Assembly: GCF_000275865.1 (NCBI RefSeq)
Contig: NZ_CM001555.1
Coordinates: forward strand, 1,395,730-1,452,998
DNA from: Methanofollis liminatans DSM 4140
GTDB lineage: Archaea > Halobacteriota > Methanomicrobia > Methanomicrobiales > Methanofollaceae
Length of the DNA: 57,269 nucleotides
Direction: 5' to 3'
This document shows, piece by piece, positions 41,147-50,327 of this stretch. The first letter of the stretch is position 1. The number at the start of each line of letters is the position of its first letter. The notes below the pieces were generated by a model. That model did no database searches, was not told the origin of the DNA, and worked only from the letters and a program-made list of their open reading frames with translations. The translations under genes were made by a program, and so were the position numbers.

Positions 41147-41628
41147 GCCTGTCCCCCGGCAAGGTCATGGAGAGGTTGGAGGTGGAGGGGGATCATCGGG
41201 TAGGGTAGCGCCATCCCCTCCTCGACCAGGAGGCCGAGATAGTAGATATGGGCGGGAGCGATCCCGGCCGATGCAAGGGCGGTGCATGCCGAGACGATCG
41301 CCGCCTTTCTCCCGGGCGTGATATCGAGGGCGATAGCAGATCCCTCCCGGCAAAGCCGCTCCGCGAGCCTTAATACCGCCTCTCCTGCGGCGGCATAGTC
41401 CCCGCACGGCAGATCGACGGTCGAGATCCGGGGATTGGTCCCGTATCGTTCCGAGATGATCCCGATACCCTCGACGATCCCGGCGGGGCTGGAGCGGCAC
41501 GCCGCATCCATGAGGATAAAGACATCGGTGGGGGCGTACACGCCCTCACGGAGGACGGCGTGGTAGGTGTTGAGGAGCGCCCAGATCGACCGCCCGGCGA
41601 AGGTGATATAGGCCCGCCGTTCCTGCAT
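41143..41628 (-). CDS. CARF-like Rossmann-fold ligand-sensor protein
   Basis: The 161-residue protein alternates strands and helices like a CARF domain: RAYITFAGRSIWALLNTYHA, DVFILMD, RISTVDLPCGDY and then AIALDITPGRKAAIVSACTA (residues 99-116), which matches in position and shape the NxTGGT-type ligand loop of CARF proteins, though with DITPGRK. CARF domains bind cyclic oligoadenylates and switch on attached nucleases. Here the partner is a separate PIN protein encoded with a 4-bp overlap. No Cas10 or other type III gene is in the window. The fold call is by eye and should be tested. Confidence 0.65.
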   Translation of the reverse strand: MQERRAYITFAGRSIWALLNTYHAVLREGVYAPTDVFILMDAACRSSPAGIVEGIGIISERYGTNPRISTVDLPCGDYAAAGEAVLRLAERLCREGSAIALDITPGRKAAIVSACTALASAGIAPAHIYYLGLLVEEGMALPYPMIPLHLQPLHDLAGGQA

Positions 41629-41674
41629 GGCTGAGGGTATCCGGGAGAGAAGGTAAAAAAATTGTGATCCTCGC

Positions 41675-42430
41675 TCACGCCACCGGGACGACGAGCGGGA
41701 GACCTTTGTGAGTCACCACATCGACAGATACGCCGTAGACATCCTGGATCACCGCGGGGGTGACGATGTCGCGGTCGCCGTGGGCATAGACCCGCCCGTC
41801 TTTTAAGAAGATGAACCGGTCGGCGTACCTGAGCGCCTGGTTGAGGTCGTGCATCGTCATCACCGCCGCAATCGTGTGCTGGCGGACGATCTGCACGATG
41901 GTGGAGAGGATCTCGACCTGGTTTTTGAGGTCCAGGCTGCTCGTCGGTTCGTCGAGGAGGAGGATCTTGGGCTCCTGCACGAGCGCCCGGGCGATCGCCA
42001 CCTTCTGGAGTTCGCCGCCGCTCATCTCGTCGATGTACGAGAGGCGGAGGTTGTCCATCGAGAGGCGGTGGAAGACGGCGTCGACGATCCTGAGGTCGCG
42101 CTCGGTGATGTCCCAGCCGATATGGGGGCGCCGACCCAGGAGGACGGCGTCGAAGGCGGTCAACCGCCCGGTTTCGACCCGCTGAGGGACGTAGCCCACC
42201 CGCCTGGCGATGTCCATCAGGTTCAAACGGGAGAGGTCTTCCCCGTCGAGGTTGACGACGCCGCCTTTCGGCCTGAGGATCCGGTTGAGGCACTTGAGGA
42301 GCGTCGTCTTCCCGACACCGTTCGGCCCCAGGATCGCCACCACCTCGCCGGCGTCGATCGTGAAGGCGATCTCGCTGAGGACGTCGTGGTTCCGGTACAG
42401 GAACGTGAGTTCGTCGACCGAGAGGATCAT
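41675..42430 (-). CDS. ABC transporter ATPase, FecE/BtuD type
   Basis: A 251-residue ATPase with Walker A ILGPNGVGKTT, Q-loop near YVPQRVE, signature MSGGELQKVAIARAL, Walker B KILLLDEPTSSLD and the switch His in VMTMHDLNQAL. It drives import of iron complexes or cobamides through the permease whose gene it overlaps by four bases. It is the last gene of the importer operon. Confidence 0.96.
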   Translation of the reverse strand: MILSVDELTFLYRNHDVLSEIAFTIDAGEVVAILGPNGVGKTTLLKCLNRILRPKGGVVNLDGEDLSRLNLMDIARRVGYVPQRVETGRLTAFDAVLLGRRPHIGWDITERDLRIVDAVFHRLSMDNLRLSYIDEMSGGELQKVAIARALVQEPKILLLDEPTSSLDLKNQVEILSTIVQIVRQHTIAAVMTMHDLNQALRYADRFIFLKDGRVYAHGDRDIVTPAVIQDVYGVSVDVVTHKGLPLVVPVA

Positions 42431-43542
42431 CGCCGGTACCCCCTGAGGAGGAGATAGATGAAGACCGGCGCCCCCATGAACGCCGTCAGGACGGCGACCG
42501 GGAGGATGTACGGCGCCACGATCACCCGGGCGACGGTGTCGGAGGCGAGGAGGAGGACGCCGCCCATCACGCAGGAGCCCGGGATCAGGTAGCGCTGGTC
42601 GTCGCCGATCAGGCGTCTGACCATGTGCGGGCAGACGAGCCCGACAAACCCGATCACACCGAGGAACGAGACGATCACGGCGGAGACGAGGGCGGCGACG
42701 ATCATCCCGATGTTCCGCACCCCCTCGACATTGACGCCGAGCCCTTTTGCGGCCTCGTCGCCGGCGTCGATGGAGTTGTAGTTCCAGCGGTTCGCAATAA
42801 AGAAGATGGTCGCCGCCACGACGACGAAGGACATGATCCCGAGTTCTGGCCAGTTGATCCGGCCGACGTCGCCGAAGGTCCAGAAGACGACGGCGGCGAG
42901 CTGGGCGTCAGAGGCGAAGTACTGCAGGAACATCGTCCCGGCGGTGAAGAGCGAGGAGAGCGCCACGCCCGCGAGCACCATCACCTCAGGGGACGCCCCC
43001 CGCACCCGGGAGATGAGCAGGATCACCCCGGTGGCGAGGAGGCAGAAGATGAAGGCGACGATCGTCGTCAGGTAGGGGTTGTTGAGGGTGACGGCGTCGG
43101 CGACCGTCGAGTGCATCTGCCCGGTGCCCAGGACGATGACCGAGACCGCCGCCCCGAAGGCGCCGGCGTTGGAGATGCCGAGGGTGAACGGCGATCCGAG
43201 CGGGTTTCTGAGGATCGACTGCATGGCGACGCCGGCCACCGAGAGCCCGACGCCGGCGACGATCGCCGCGAGCGCCTGCGGGAGGCGGATGTTCCAGATG
43301 ATCAGGTCCCATTTGCCTGGCACGGTGGCGGCGGCGCCGGGGTGGAGGAACGCAGTGATCCGGTCGACTATCCCGTTCGCCAGGGAGAGCAGGACGTCGT
43401 ATGCGGGGATATTGACCGCACCGATCGAGATGGAGAAGATGAAAAGGACAAAAAGGAGGGCTGCCCCTCCGAGGATCCAGAGGTACTTGCGCCGCGTGTA
43501 CGCCTGGTAGTCCGCGGGGACCGTCCCGTCTGCAAAGTGCAC
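42427..43542 (-). CDS. FecCD-type ABC permease
   Basis: The 371-residue protein has about ten membrane helices and the FecCD signature IRLPQALAAIVAGVGLSVAGVAMQSILRNPLGSPFTLGIS (the segment at residues 100-140), with FLGVIGFVGLVCPHMVRRLIGDD as the ATPase coupling loop. Two copies form the channel for iron siderophores or vitamin B12. An N-terminal cytoplasmic extension of about 25 residues precedes the first helix. Confidence 0.96.
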   Translation of the reverse strand: MHFADGTVPADYQAYTRRKYLWILGGAALLFVLFIFSISIGAVNIPAYDVLLSLANGIVDRITAFLHPGAAATVPGKWDLIIWNIRLPQALAAIVAGVGLSVAGVAMQSILRNPLGSPFTLGISNAGAFGAAVSVIVLGTGQMHSTVADAVTLNNPYLTTIVAFIFCLLATGVILLISRVRGASPEVMVLAGVALSSLFTAGTMFLQYFASDAQLAAVVFWTFGDVGRINWPELGIMSFVVVAATIFFIANRWNYNSIDAGDEAAKGLGVNVEGVRNIGMIVAALVSAVIVSFLGVIGFVGLVCPHMVRRLIGDDQRYLIPGSCVMGGVLLLASDTVARVIVAPYILPVAVLTAFMGAPVFIYLLLRGYRR

Positions 43543-43585
43543 GCCTTTACATCCTCCTTTGACATCTCGTGACGCTGATCATGCA

Positions 43586-44737
43586 TCACACCGAAATCTG
43601 CGTGAATCCGAGGTCGCTGTACTGGCTGTTCAGGTCGCCGAAGTTCGGTTTCCCGATGAAGAAGGCAAATATTTCGTCGGCTTTCCGGACCGGATCGACG
43701 TCCTCGAACCGCTCGGGATAGAGGGTCTTGCCGATGAAGTAGGCGTCGGCGAGCACGGTCTCGTAGTTTACGTTATAGAAGTTGTACGGGAGGACGCCGT
43801 AGACCCTGCCGTTCTTCGCTGCCGAAAGGCCCTGCAGTGCCGGGTCGGTCTTCAACTCGCCGATGGCGCCGTCGCTCTCCATCTGGATGGTGCCGGCGTC
43901 GATGAAGATATAGTCGGGGTTCCAGTCGACGAGCGCCTCTTTGGCGATATCGGCGTGCGCCGTCCCCATGCCGGCGGCGACGTTCTTCGCGTGCACCCAG
44001 AGGAAGGGCGGGTAGGCGGGTTCGGTGGAGATGATCCCATGCGCCCCGGCCGAGGAGACGCCGCCGACGTAGACGCTCTTCTGTTCGGCTTCGGGGATGT
44101 CGCCGGTCCGCTTCTCGAGGTCGGCGATCGTCGCCTCGATGTAGGCGATCACCTCTTCGGCCCGGTCCTGCTCCCCGAGGACCTGGCCCATCACCCGCAG
44201 ACCGCCGTACATCTCGGCCTTCTCGGCGTCATTGCGCAGGGAGCCGTACGGGAAGGCGACGACCGGGATGCCGGTCTTCTCCTGGAGGGTGTCGGCCTCG
44301 GCGGCGCTGGTGCCGTAGGCCGTCCCGGTCGAACCGGTCTTGAAGACGACCTCAGGCCCGATCCCCAGGATCTTCTCGGGATCGTCCTTGCCTCTCATCT
44401 CGCCGATCAGGGGGAGGCCTTTGAACTGCGACCCGTATGCAAGGGCATAGGGACGGCCTTCGATCACCTGCTCTTTCTTCTCGTTGCTGTCCACGCCGAC
44501 GACCAGGTCCTGCCCGCCGAGATAGACCAGGTAGCGGAGGCCGCCTGAGCCCGAGCAGATGACGCTCTCCGGGGGCGAGGGAACAGTGACCGTCCGGCCG
44601 AAGCCGTCGGTCACGGTGAGTTCTGACGGTCCGGACGGCGCGGCTGGCGTTACGTCGGTGCCGGTGCACCCGGCACTTAAAGCGAGGGCCAGAACGACAC
44701 CTATCAATCCAAGAATAAGTACAATATTTTTAATCAT
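43586..44737 (-). CDS. Iron-type ABC transporter substrate-binding lipoprotein
   Basis: The 383-residue protein begins with a signal peptide and lipobox (ALSAGC), then the periplasmic-binding fold used for siderophores, heme or cobalamin: LTVTDGFGRTVTVPSPPESV, GIGPEVVFKTGSTG and NPDYIFIDAGTI. Anchored outside the membrane, it delivers ligand to the permease encoded 43 bp downstream. Two palindromes upstream suggest metal-controlled expression. Confidence 0.95.
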   Translation of the reverse strand: MIKNIVLILGLIGVVLALALSAGCTGTDVTPAAPSGPSELTVTDGFGRTVTVPSPPESVICSGSGGLRYLVYLGGQDLVVGVDSNEKKEQVIEGRPYALAYGSQFKGLPLIGEMRGKDDPEKILGIGPEVVFKTGSTGTAYGTSAAEADTLQEKTGIPVVAFPYGSLRNDAEKAEMYGGLRVMGQVLGEQDRAEEVIAYIEATIADLEKRTGDIPEAEQKSVYVGGVSSAGAHGIISTEPAYPPFLWVHAKNVAAGMGTAHADIAKEALVDWNPDYIFIDAGTIQMESDGAIGELKTDPALQGLSAAKNGRVYGVLPYNFYNVNYETVLADAYFIGKTLYPERFEDVDPVRKADEIFAFFIGKPNFGDLNSQYSDLGFTQISV

Positions 44738-44758
44738 ATTTCTTCACCACGTGGATTA

Positions 44759-44795
44759 TTATATGACCATATAACGTATTTAGATTAATTAATCT
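44759..44795 (-). promoter_or_regulatory. Two palindromes in the promoter of the iron ABC operon
   Basis: TTATATGACCATATAA (44759-44774) is an inverted repeat with 7-bp arms, 22 bases before the start codon. AGATTAATTAATCT (44782-44795) is a perfect 14-bp palindrome; extended to TTAGATTAATTAATCTTA it resembles the binding sites of DtxR/MDR1-type iron regulators. The surroundings are AT-rich and hold the promoter. Iron repression is the simple guess. Confidence 0.6.
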
Positions 44796-44943
44796 TACTA
44801 AATTTAAAAATTATATGAATTTATCCGGGCTCGCCTGAACCATGCATTCTGCAGCAAGGCGCCGGAGGGATCAGGAAAAGATGCCGGGAACACGATGGTG
44901 CTGAAAAAAAGCGGGCAGAAGAGGGAAGGGATCAGGATCCCGA

Positions 44944-45249
44944 TCAGGCCGTCTCGATGGAGACGACCTCCGCCGGCGTCCCCCACTGCTGGATGGTGGC
45001 GACGTCCACCGGTCGGAGCGTGAACCTTACCCGAAGTCCGTCCTGTGCGAATGCGGGGTCGAGGTCCAGGGGCAGGTAATGCGTGCCGTCGTCGGCGACG
45101 ATGCCGTAGAACCCGCCCTCGAGATCGATGTAGGTGACCGTGCCGGTGCCGGTGACGGTCCCCTCCTCACCCCCGGTGCACCCGCAGACGAATGCCAGGG
45201 CGGCGACGACGATCAGAAGGGCCATGCCCGGATGTGATCTCATTCTCAT
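44944..45249 (-). CDS. Small lipoprotein, unknown function
   Basis: A 101-residue protein with a signal peptide ending in the lipobox VCGC (near residue 23) and a mature part of about 78 residues predicted by eye to be all beta, perhaps an OB-like barrel (TVTYIDLEGGFYGIVADDG, VRFTLRPVDVATIQQWG). The start at 45249 follows GGTGGTGA. It is separate from the ABC operon by 206 bp and divergent from the rhodanese gene. No family is recognised. Confidence 0.75.
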   Translation of the reverse strand: MRMRSHPGMALLIVVAALAFVCGCTGGEEGTVTGTGTVTYIDLEGGFYGIVADDGTHYLPLDLDPAFAQDGLRVRFTLRPVDVATIQQWGTPAEVVSIETA

Positions 45250-45337
45250 ATCTTTCACCACCGTCCAGATACACCGGGAGGAGGCATATATATTGTCATA
45301 ACTGCGGGACCGTTCGCAGTCATCCGCCCGGGTCACC

Positions 45338-45389
45338 TATAAATATCCGGCCAGAGAATCGGGGTAATAATCGCCCACCAGGGGCGATT
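45338..45389 (+). promoter_or_regulatory. TATA box and 5'-leader hairpin of the MBL-rhodanese gene
   Basis: TATAAATA at 45338-45345 is a clear TATA box. About 25 bases on, where the transcript should begin, AATCGCCC (45369-45376) and GGGCGATT (45382-45389) form a perfect 8-bp stem with an ACCAG loop. The stem ends five bases before the GGTGG ribosome site (45394-45398), so it could influence translation or mRNA stability. Confidence 0.55.
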
Positions 45390-45404
45390 GGACCGGTGGT
45401 CTGG

Positions 45405-46772
45405 ATGATCCTTGAAAAAATCGTATCCGAGGGACTCGCCCACAACTCGTACCTGGTCGGGGCCGACGGCGCCGCCGCCGTCATCGACCCGAGACGGGAC
45501 TGCGGCGTGTACGTTGAGATCGCGGAACGCCACGGCCTTGCGATCACCCATATCTTCGAGACGCATAGAAACGAGGACTATTGCATCGGGTCGCTCGAAC
45601 TGGCGAAACAGACCGGGGCCGCGATCCTGCACGGGGCGGCGATGGACTTCGCCTACGGGACGCCGGTCCATGACGGGGACGAGTTCGCCGTCGGGTCCCT
45701 CCAGATCAGGGTGCTGGAGACGCCCGGCCATACCGACGAGAGCATATCGCTTGTCCTGACCGATACGGGCGTCTCGCCCGACCCCTACCTGGTCTTCACC
45801 GGCGACGCCCTCTTCGCGGGCGATGTCGGCCGGACCGATTTTTTCAAGGACCGCCTCGAGGAGATGGCCGGGAAACTCCACGACGCCCTCTGGCAGAAGA
45901 TCCTCCCGCTCGGCGACGGGGTGATCGTCTGCCCGGCCCATGGCGCGGGGTCGGTCTGCGGCGGGGGGATCGGCGACCTCCCCCTCACCACCATCGGCTA
46001 CGAGAAAGGGACGAACCTGCTCCTGCACCTTGACCGGGAGACCTTCATCAGGGAAAAATCCACCGAGCACCATTATATCCCGCCCTATTTCGCGATGATG
46101 GAGCGCTACAACCGCTCCGGCGTCCCCCCGCTTGCGGGGAGGCAGGTGATGCGCCCCCTCGCCCCGGCGGAGGTCGAGGGCGCCGCAGACAAAGGAGCGC
46201 TCATCGTCGATATCAGGGGCCCTGCGGCTTTCGCCGGCGGGCATGTGCCCGGGAGCCTGAACATCTGGTCAGGCGGGCTTTCGTCGTTTCTCGGGTATTT
46301 CGCCTCGTACGACCGGCCGATCGTCTTCGTCGACGAGTTCAACCTCGCCCTGCAATCGGCAGAGGCCCAGGCGCTGCGGATCGGCTTCGACCGGATCGCC
46401 GGCTACCTCGGCGGCGGGATGGGAGCGTGGAACAAAAGCGGGCGCCCCATCGGGCGGTGCGGGACCTGCGCAGTGGGAGAGGTCGATCTCCACGCCGAGG
46501 GCCAGTTCATCCTGGATGTCAGGGACATCCGCAACCGGACCGCCGCCGGCGCGATCCCCGGGTCCTATCACGTGTATGCAGGAGAGATCGAAGGGGGCCT
46601 CGCCGCCATCCCGAAGGACCGGCACGTCCTGGTCTACTGCGACGCCGGGTTCAAGGGAAGTCTTGCCGCCTCGGTGCTCCTGAGAAACGGCTACGGACGG
46701 GTGACCAACATCCTCGGCGGGATGGCCGCCTGGAAAAAGGCCGGGCTCCCGGTGGAATGGACCGGGGCGTGA
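45405..46772 (+). CDS. Metallo-beta-lactamase-fold protein with two rhodanese domains
   Basis: Of 455 residues, 1-245 form an MBL domain of the ETHE1/glyoxalase II group and 255-455 two rhodanese domains. The usual THxHxDH metal motif reads THRNEDY here, losing two ligand histidines, while PGHTDES and VCPAHG remain, so the metal site is altered. The first rhodanese lacks the cysteine (VFVDEFNLA); the second has it (VYCDAGFKGS). It probably handles sulfane sulfur or persulfides in the cytoplasm. GGTGG precedes the ATG by six bases. A repeat block starts directly after its stop. Confidence 0.9.
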   Translation: MILEKIVSEGLAHNSYLVGADGAAAVIDPRRDCGVYVEIAERHGLAITHIFETHRNEDYCIGSLELAKQTGAAILHGAAMDFAYGTPVHDGDEFAVGSLQIRVLETPGHTDESISLVLTDTGVSPDPYLVFTGDALFAGDVGRTDFFKDRLEEMAGKLHDALWQKILPLGDGVIVCPAHGAGSVCGGGIGDLPLTTIGYEKGTNLLLHLDRETFIREKSTEHHYIPPYFAMMERYNRSGVPPLAGRQVMRPLAPAEVEGAADKGALIVDIRGPAAFAGGHVPGSLNIWSGGLSSFLGYFASYDRPIVFVDEFNLALQSAEAQALRIGFDRIAGYLGGGMGAWNKSGRPIGRCGTCAVGEVDLHAEGQFILDVRDIRNRTAAGAIPGSYHVYAGEIEGGLAAIPKDRHVLVYCDAGFKGSLAASVLLRNGYGRVTNILGGMAAWKKAGLPVEWTGA

Positions 46773-47300
46773 GGGGCGGCAGGCCCCCCGGCATGGGACT
46801 CTTCGATTTTCCAGAGCCCTCATGATCTCGGTGCGAAGAGACGAGAGAACGAACAGCGAAGGTCGCCTCTGCCGGGGGTTGCACCCCCGGACCCCTGCAT
46901 ACGATTGCCCTGGAGATGAGGGAACGGGAGGGGCAGCGCATCTGTCGATGAAAAATAATGGATGGACGTGCGGCGTGGTTTGCCCGTCCCCACCCCTATC
47001 GCATGTGCGGGGGGGACCGGGGGGCGGCAGGCCCCCCGGCATGGGCAGAACCAGATTTCGCGTACAAGCACACAACACCCGCCTCTGCCCGGGGGTTGCC
47101 ACCCCCGGACCCCCGCACACGATTGCTCCTGACATGCGGGGAAGGGCCAGGCGGAGCATCTGGCGATGAAAAATTGATGGATGGGCGTGCTGGCGTATCT
47201 TGTCCATCCCTGCCCCAATCGCAGGTCTATGGGGCAGCCAGCCCCCCGGCATGGGCTGCTCGGTTTTCCAGAACTCTTACTCTCCATGTGCGAAGATGTG
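46773..47300. repeat. Second block of the dispersed GC-rich repeat (two units and part of a third)
   Basis: Beginning two bases after the rhodanese stop with GGGGCGGCAGGCCCC, the block repeats the units of the left window edge. Core elements lie at 46939-46971 and 47158-47190, 219 bp apart, each with a GATGAAAAAT motif. The stem CCGGGGGGCGGCAGGCCCCC appears at 47018-47037. Both unit flavours are present, so the block has the same alternating structure. It sits between convergent genes. Confidence 0.85.
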
Positions 47301-47569
47301 ATAATTACTCAGGATGACGAGGACACCGCGCCGGGGGTTGCCCCAGCCATGCGGGATCGGTCGGGCCGGAGAGGCGATCATCCATCATCCCCCGATCGCA
47401 CCGGCGGATGGATCAATCAATGTTCGTCCAGAAACACTTCACCCCATCTCATTGTGGCCTATCGTCCCGGATCGCCTGAGCGGCATCAGATAAAGGTGTC
47501 ATGGCGACCCGCACACAGGAGTGAAGGGCCAGAAAAAATAAGGAGGTCAGGGGAAGCCGCGACCCGGCG
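47301..47569. other. Intergenic stretch, nothing recognised
   Basis: Between the repeat block and the stop of the fasciclin gene no gene, RNA or clear motif was found. It holds one further hairpin-like CGCCGGGGGTTGCCCC, which may be a decayed piece of the repeat. Confidence 0.5.
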
Positions 47570-48139
47570 TCACGGCGGCAGCATCACGGCGTCGATCACG
47601 TGAATGACGCCATTGCTGCATTCGATGTCGGCGGTCGTGACGTTCGCACCGTCCACTTTCACCCCTCCGTCCGTCGTGATGGCGAGATCAGACCCCTCGA
47701 GGCTCGTGAGGCTGCTCATCCCCGCGATCTCCGTGGACATGTATTTCCCTGCGACCACATGGTAGGTGAGCACGCGGCTCAGTTCGGTCGTGTTCGCAAG
47801 AAGGCCGTCGAGCGCTCCCGCGGGAAGCGCTTCAAACGCTGCATCGGTCGGCGCAAACACCGTGAACGGGCCGTCCCCCTTCATTGTTTCGGTCAGGTTC
47901 GCCGCATCGAGGGCGGTGAGCAGGGTCGTAAAGGTCCCGGCCTCGGTCGCCGTTTCGACGATGTCCTTCTCCGCCGGGGGCGCAGTCGTCTGTTCGGTGG
48001 TCTGTTCGGTCGTAGGTTCGGCAGTCGGTTCGGTGGTCGCCACCGTCGTCGGGGGTGTCGTAGAATCGCCGGTACACCCGCATATCAGGATGGCCGCGAC
48101 AACAAGCGCAGCCATAAAAATCGTTAGCATTTTTTTCAT
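47570..48139 (-). CDS. Fasciclin (FAS1) domain lipoprotein
   Basis: The signal peptide ends in a lipobox (LICGC, Cys near residue 22). A threonine-rich linker with TTEQ repeats (residues 25-55) leads to one FAS1 domain: DIVETATEAGTFTTLLTALD, GPFTVFAPTDAAFEALP and NGVIHVIDAVMLPP. FAS1 domains mediate adhesion on cell surfaces and are frequent in methanogens. The layout (lipid anchor, low-complexity stalk, domain) is like that of the cupredoxin gene at 12055. Confidence 0.94.
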   Translation of the reverse strand: MKKMLTIFMAALVVAAILICGCTGDSTTPPTTVATTEPTAEPTTEQTTEQTTAPPAEKDIVETATEAGTFTTLLTALDAANLTETMKGDGPFTVFAPTDAAFEALPAGALDGLLANTTELSRVLTYHVVAGKYMSTEIAGMSSLTSLEGSDLAITTDGGVKVDGANVTTADIECSNGVIHVIDAVMLPP

Positions 48140-48188
48140 TATTCATCCCCCCCAGGGACAGTGCATATCTGGAGTTAATGACATTATA

Positions 48189-50264
48189 TTATTTGTGGAA
48201 TAATTCTTCATCTCCGAGTATTTTATCCAGATCCTCAGGAGAGGTCACCGGCTGCTCGCAGGCGGTTCCCCGGCAGAGATATGCCGTCGCCTTTCCGCCC
48301 TGCGCAGACATGAGGGCGGTGTGCGGAGCCACCTCTGCAAGAACATCGGCGCTCCTCCGATCTTTCAGGAGGACGGTGAGGTTGGGGCGGTAGGATGAGG
48401 CGACCAGGTCGAGCATCTTTCGGGTCGCCGGGTCGTCTCCTTCGCCCGCGATCACGAGTTCGTCCGATTTCGTCGAAGCGGCAAGGAGCGCCGCCATGTA
48501 CCAGGCATGGGCAGAGGGGTTTCTCCCGGCATCCCCTGCAAACGCATCGAACGAGGAGGAGGAGGCTTCCCAGTAGCGGCTCAATCCGGTCAGGCGAAAG
48601 AGCGTGACCAGGGCAAAGAGGGCCATGGAATTCCCCGAGGGGAGTGCGCCGTCGTGGATCTCCTTCTGCCTGAGGATCAGCTGCTCGCCGTCGGCGGAGA
48701 CGGTATAAAATCCGCCTCCCGAAGGATCCCCGAACCGCTCGATCATCGCGTCGGCAAGGCGGCAGGCCTCCCTGAGGATCTCCGGGTCGAACGACGCCTC
48801 ATAGACCTCTGCAAGCGCCCAGACGAGGTACGCATAGTCGGCGAGCATCCCGGAAACCGCCGCCTCCCCGTCCATATACCGGTGGAGAAGCCCCCCGTCT
48901 GGCCGGCGCAGGCGGTCGAGGAGAACGCCTGCCGCCCCCTGTGCTGCCGCCACGTACCCCGTCCTGCCGGAGTACCGGCCTGCACGGGCAAGCGCCGCGA
49001 CCATCAGGGCGTTCCAGTCGAGAAGGATCTTCTCGTCCCGGTGCGGCCGTGCCCTCCCCTTCCTGACCGAGAGGAGTTTTTCCCGCACCGCCTCAAGCCT
49101 GCGCCTGATCTCGTCCTCGGGGATGCCGGTGGTGCGGGAGAGGACCTGCGGCGATACGGCCCGGTGGGGGATATCCCCTGATCCCTCCCCGATCCCGTAT
49201 GCCTCGATGAAGAGGGCCGCATCTTCGCCGCCGACGGCAGACCGCACCTCCTCTGCAGTCCAGAGATAGAACTTCCCCTCGACCCCCTCGCTGTCCGCAT
49301 CCTCCGCGGTGTAAAACGCCCCTTCAGGAGAGGCGAGGTCCCTCTGGACATAGGTGAAGATCTCGTCGGCGGCGCTCAGGTAGAAGGCGTCGCCGGTCGC
49401 CATATGGGCCTCGGTGAAGGCGAGGGCGAGCATCGCCTGGTCGTAGAGCATCTTCTCGAAGTGAGGGACGAGCCATTTGCGGTCGGTCGCATACCGGTGG
49501 ACACCGAAGCCGATCTGGTCGAAGATCCCGCCGCCCCGCACCTCCCTGAGGGTCTGTTCGGCCATCGCGAGGGCCATGGGATCGCCGGTCCAGTGCCAGT
49601 ACCGGATCAGGAAGATGATCATATGGGGCGAAGGAAACTTCGGCGACCGGTCGAAACCGCCATACGAGGGATCGTAGCGCCGCTTCATCTCCGCATACCC
49701 CTCCCGGAGAAGAGCGGTCTCGGCCTTCCCCCGCAGGGAGGCCCCGGCCCCGAGGTCGTCGACGATCTCCCGCGCCGACCCGACGAGGTCGTCGCGCCTC
49801 GTCTCCCAGAGATGGCGGATCTTTTTGAGGACGTCGATCAGCCCGGTCACCCCGAGCCTCGTCTCTTTCGGGAGATAGGTGGCGGCGAAAAACGGGAGGC
49901 GATCCGGGGTCATGACGATCGTCAGCGGCCACCCGCCGCGGCCGGTGAGGGCGAGGCAGACCTGCATGTAGACGGCGTCGATGTCCGGCCGCTCCTCCCG
50001 GTCGACCTTGACGGCGACGAAACCCTCGTTGAGAACCTCCGCGACCCCTGCGTCTTCGAAGGACTCTTCGGCCATCACATGGCACCAGTGGCAGGTGGAA
50101 TAGCCGATCGAAAGAAAAACCGGTTTATCTTCATCCCGCGCCTTTTTGAAGGCCTCCTCGCCCCAGGGATACCAGTCCACCGGGTTGTGCGCGTGCTGCC
50201 TGAGGTACGGGCTTTTCTCCCCGACGAGACGGTTGGCTCGCCCCTCTGATCCCCCCATCATCAC
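48189..50264 (-). CDS. DUF255 thioredoxin-like / six-hairpin protein (YyaL, SSP411 type)
   Basis: A 691-residue protein. Residues 1-165 form a thioredoxin-like DUF255 domain starting [20 protein letters not shown] and with the active-site-like [12 protein letters not shown]. The remaining 520 residues look like an alpha/alpha barrel of the kind found in N-acylglucosamine epimerases ([35 protein letters not shown]). No activity is proven for archaeal members. It is in line with the fasciclin gene but separated by 49 bp. Confidence 0.92.
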   Translation of the reverse strand: MMMGGSEGRANRLVGEKSPYLRQHAHNPVDWYPWGEEAFKKARDEDKPVFLSIGYSTCHWCHVMAEESFEDAGVAEVLNEGFVAVKVDREERPDIDAVYMQVCLALTGRGGWPLTIVMTPDRLPFFAATYLPKETRLGVTGLIDVLKKIRHLWETRRDDLVGSAREIVDDLGAGASLRGKAETALLREGYAEMKRRYDPSYGGFDRSPKFPSPHMIIFLIRYWHWTGDPMALAMAEQTLREVRGGGIFDQIGFGVHRYATDRKWLVPHFEKMLYDQAMLALAFTEAHMATGDAFYLSAADEIFTYVQRDLASPEGAFYTAEDADSEGVEGKFYLWTAEEVRSAVGGEDAALFIEAYGIGEGSGDIPHRAVSPQVLSRTTGIPEDEIRRRLEAVREKLLSVRKGRARPHRDEKILLDWNALMVAALARAGRYSGRTGYVAAAQGAAGVLLDRLRRPDGGLLHRYMDGEAAVSGMLADYAYLVWALAEVYEASFDPEILREACRLADAMIERFGDPSGGGFYTVSADGEQLILRQKEIHDGALPSGNSMALFALVTLFRLTGLSRYWEASSSSFDAFAGDAGRNPSAHAWYMAALLAASTKSDELVIAGEGDDPATRKMLDLVASSYRPNLTVLLKDRRSADVLAEVAPHTALMSAQGGKATAYLCRGTACEQPVTSPEDLDKILGDEELFHK

Positions 50265-50327
50265 AAACGATCAGCACAGCGCCGGCACATATAACTCTTT
50301 GGCAGAGGGCGAGAGAGGCCGGAGGCC

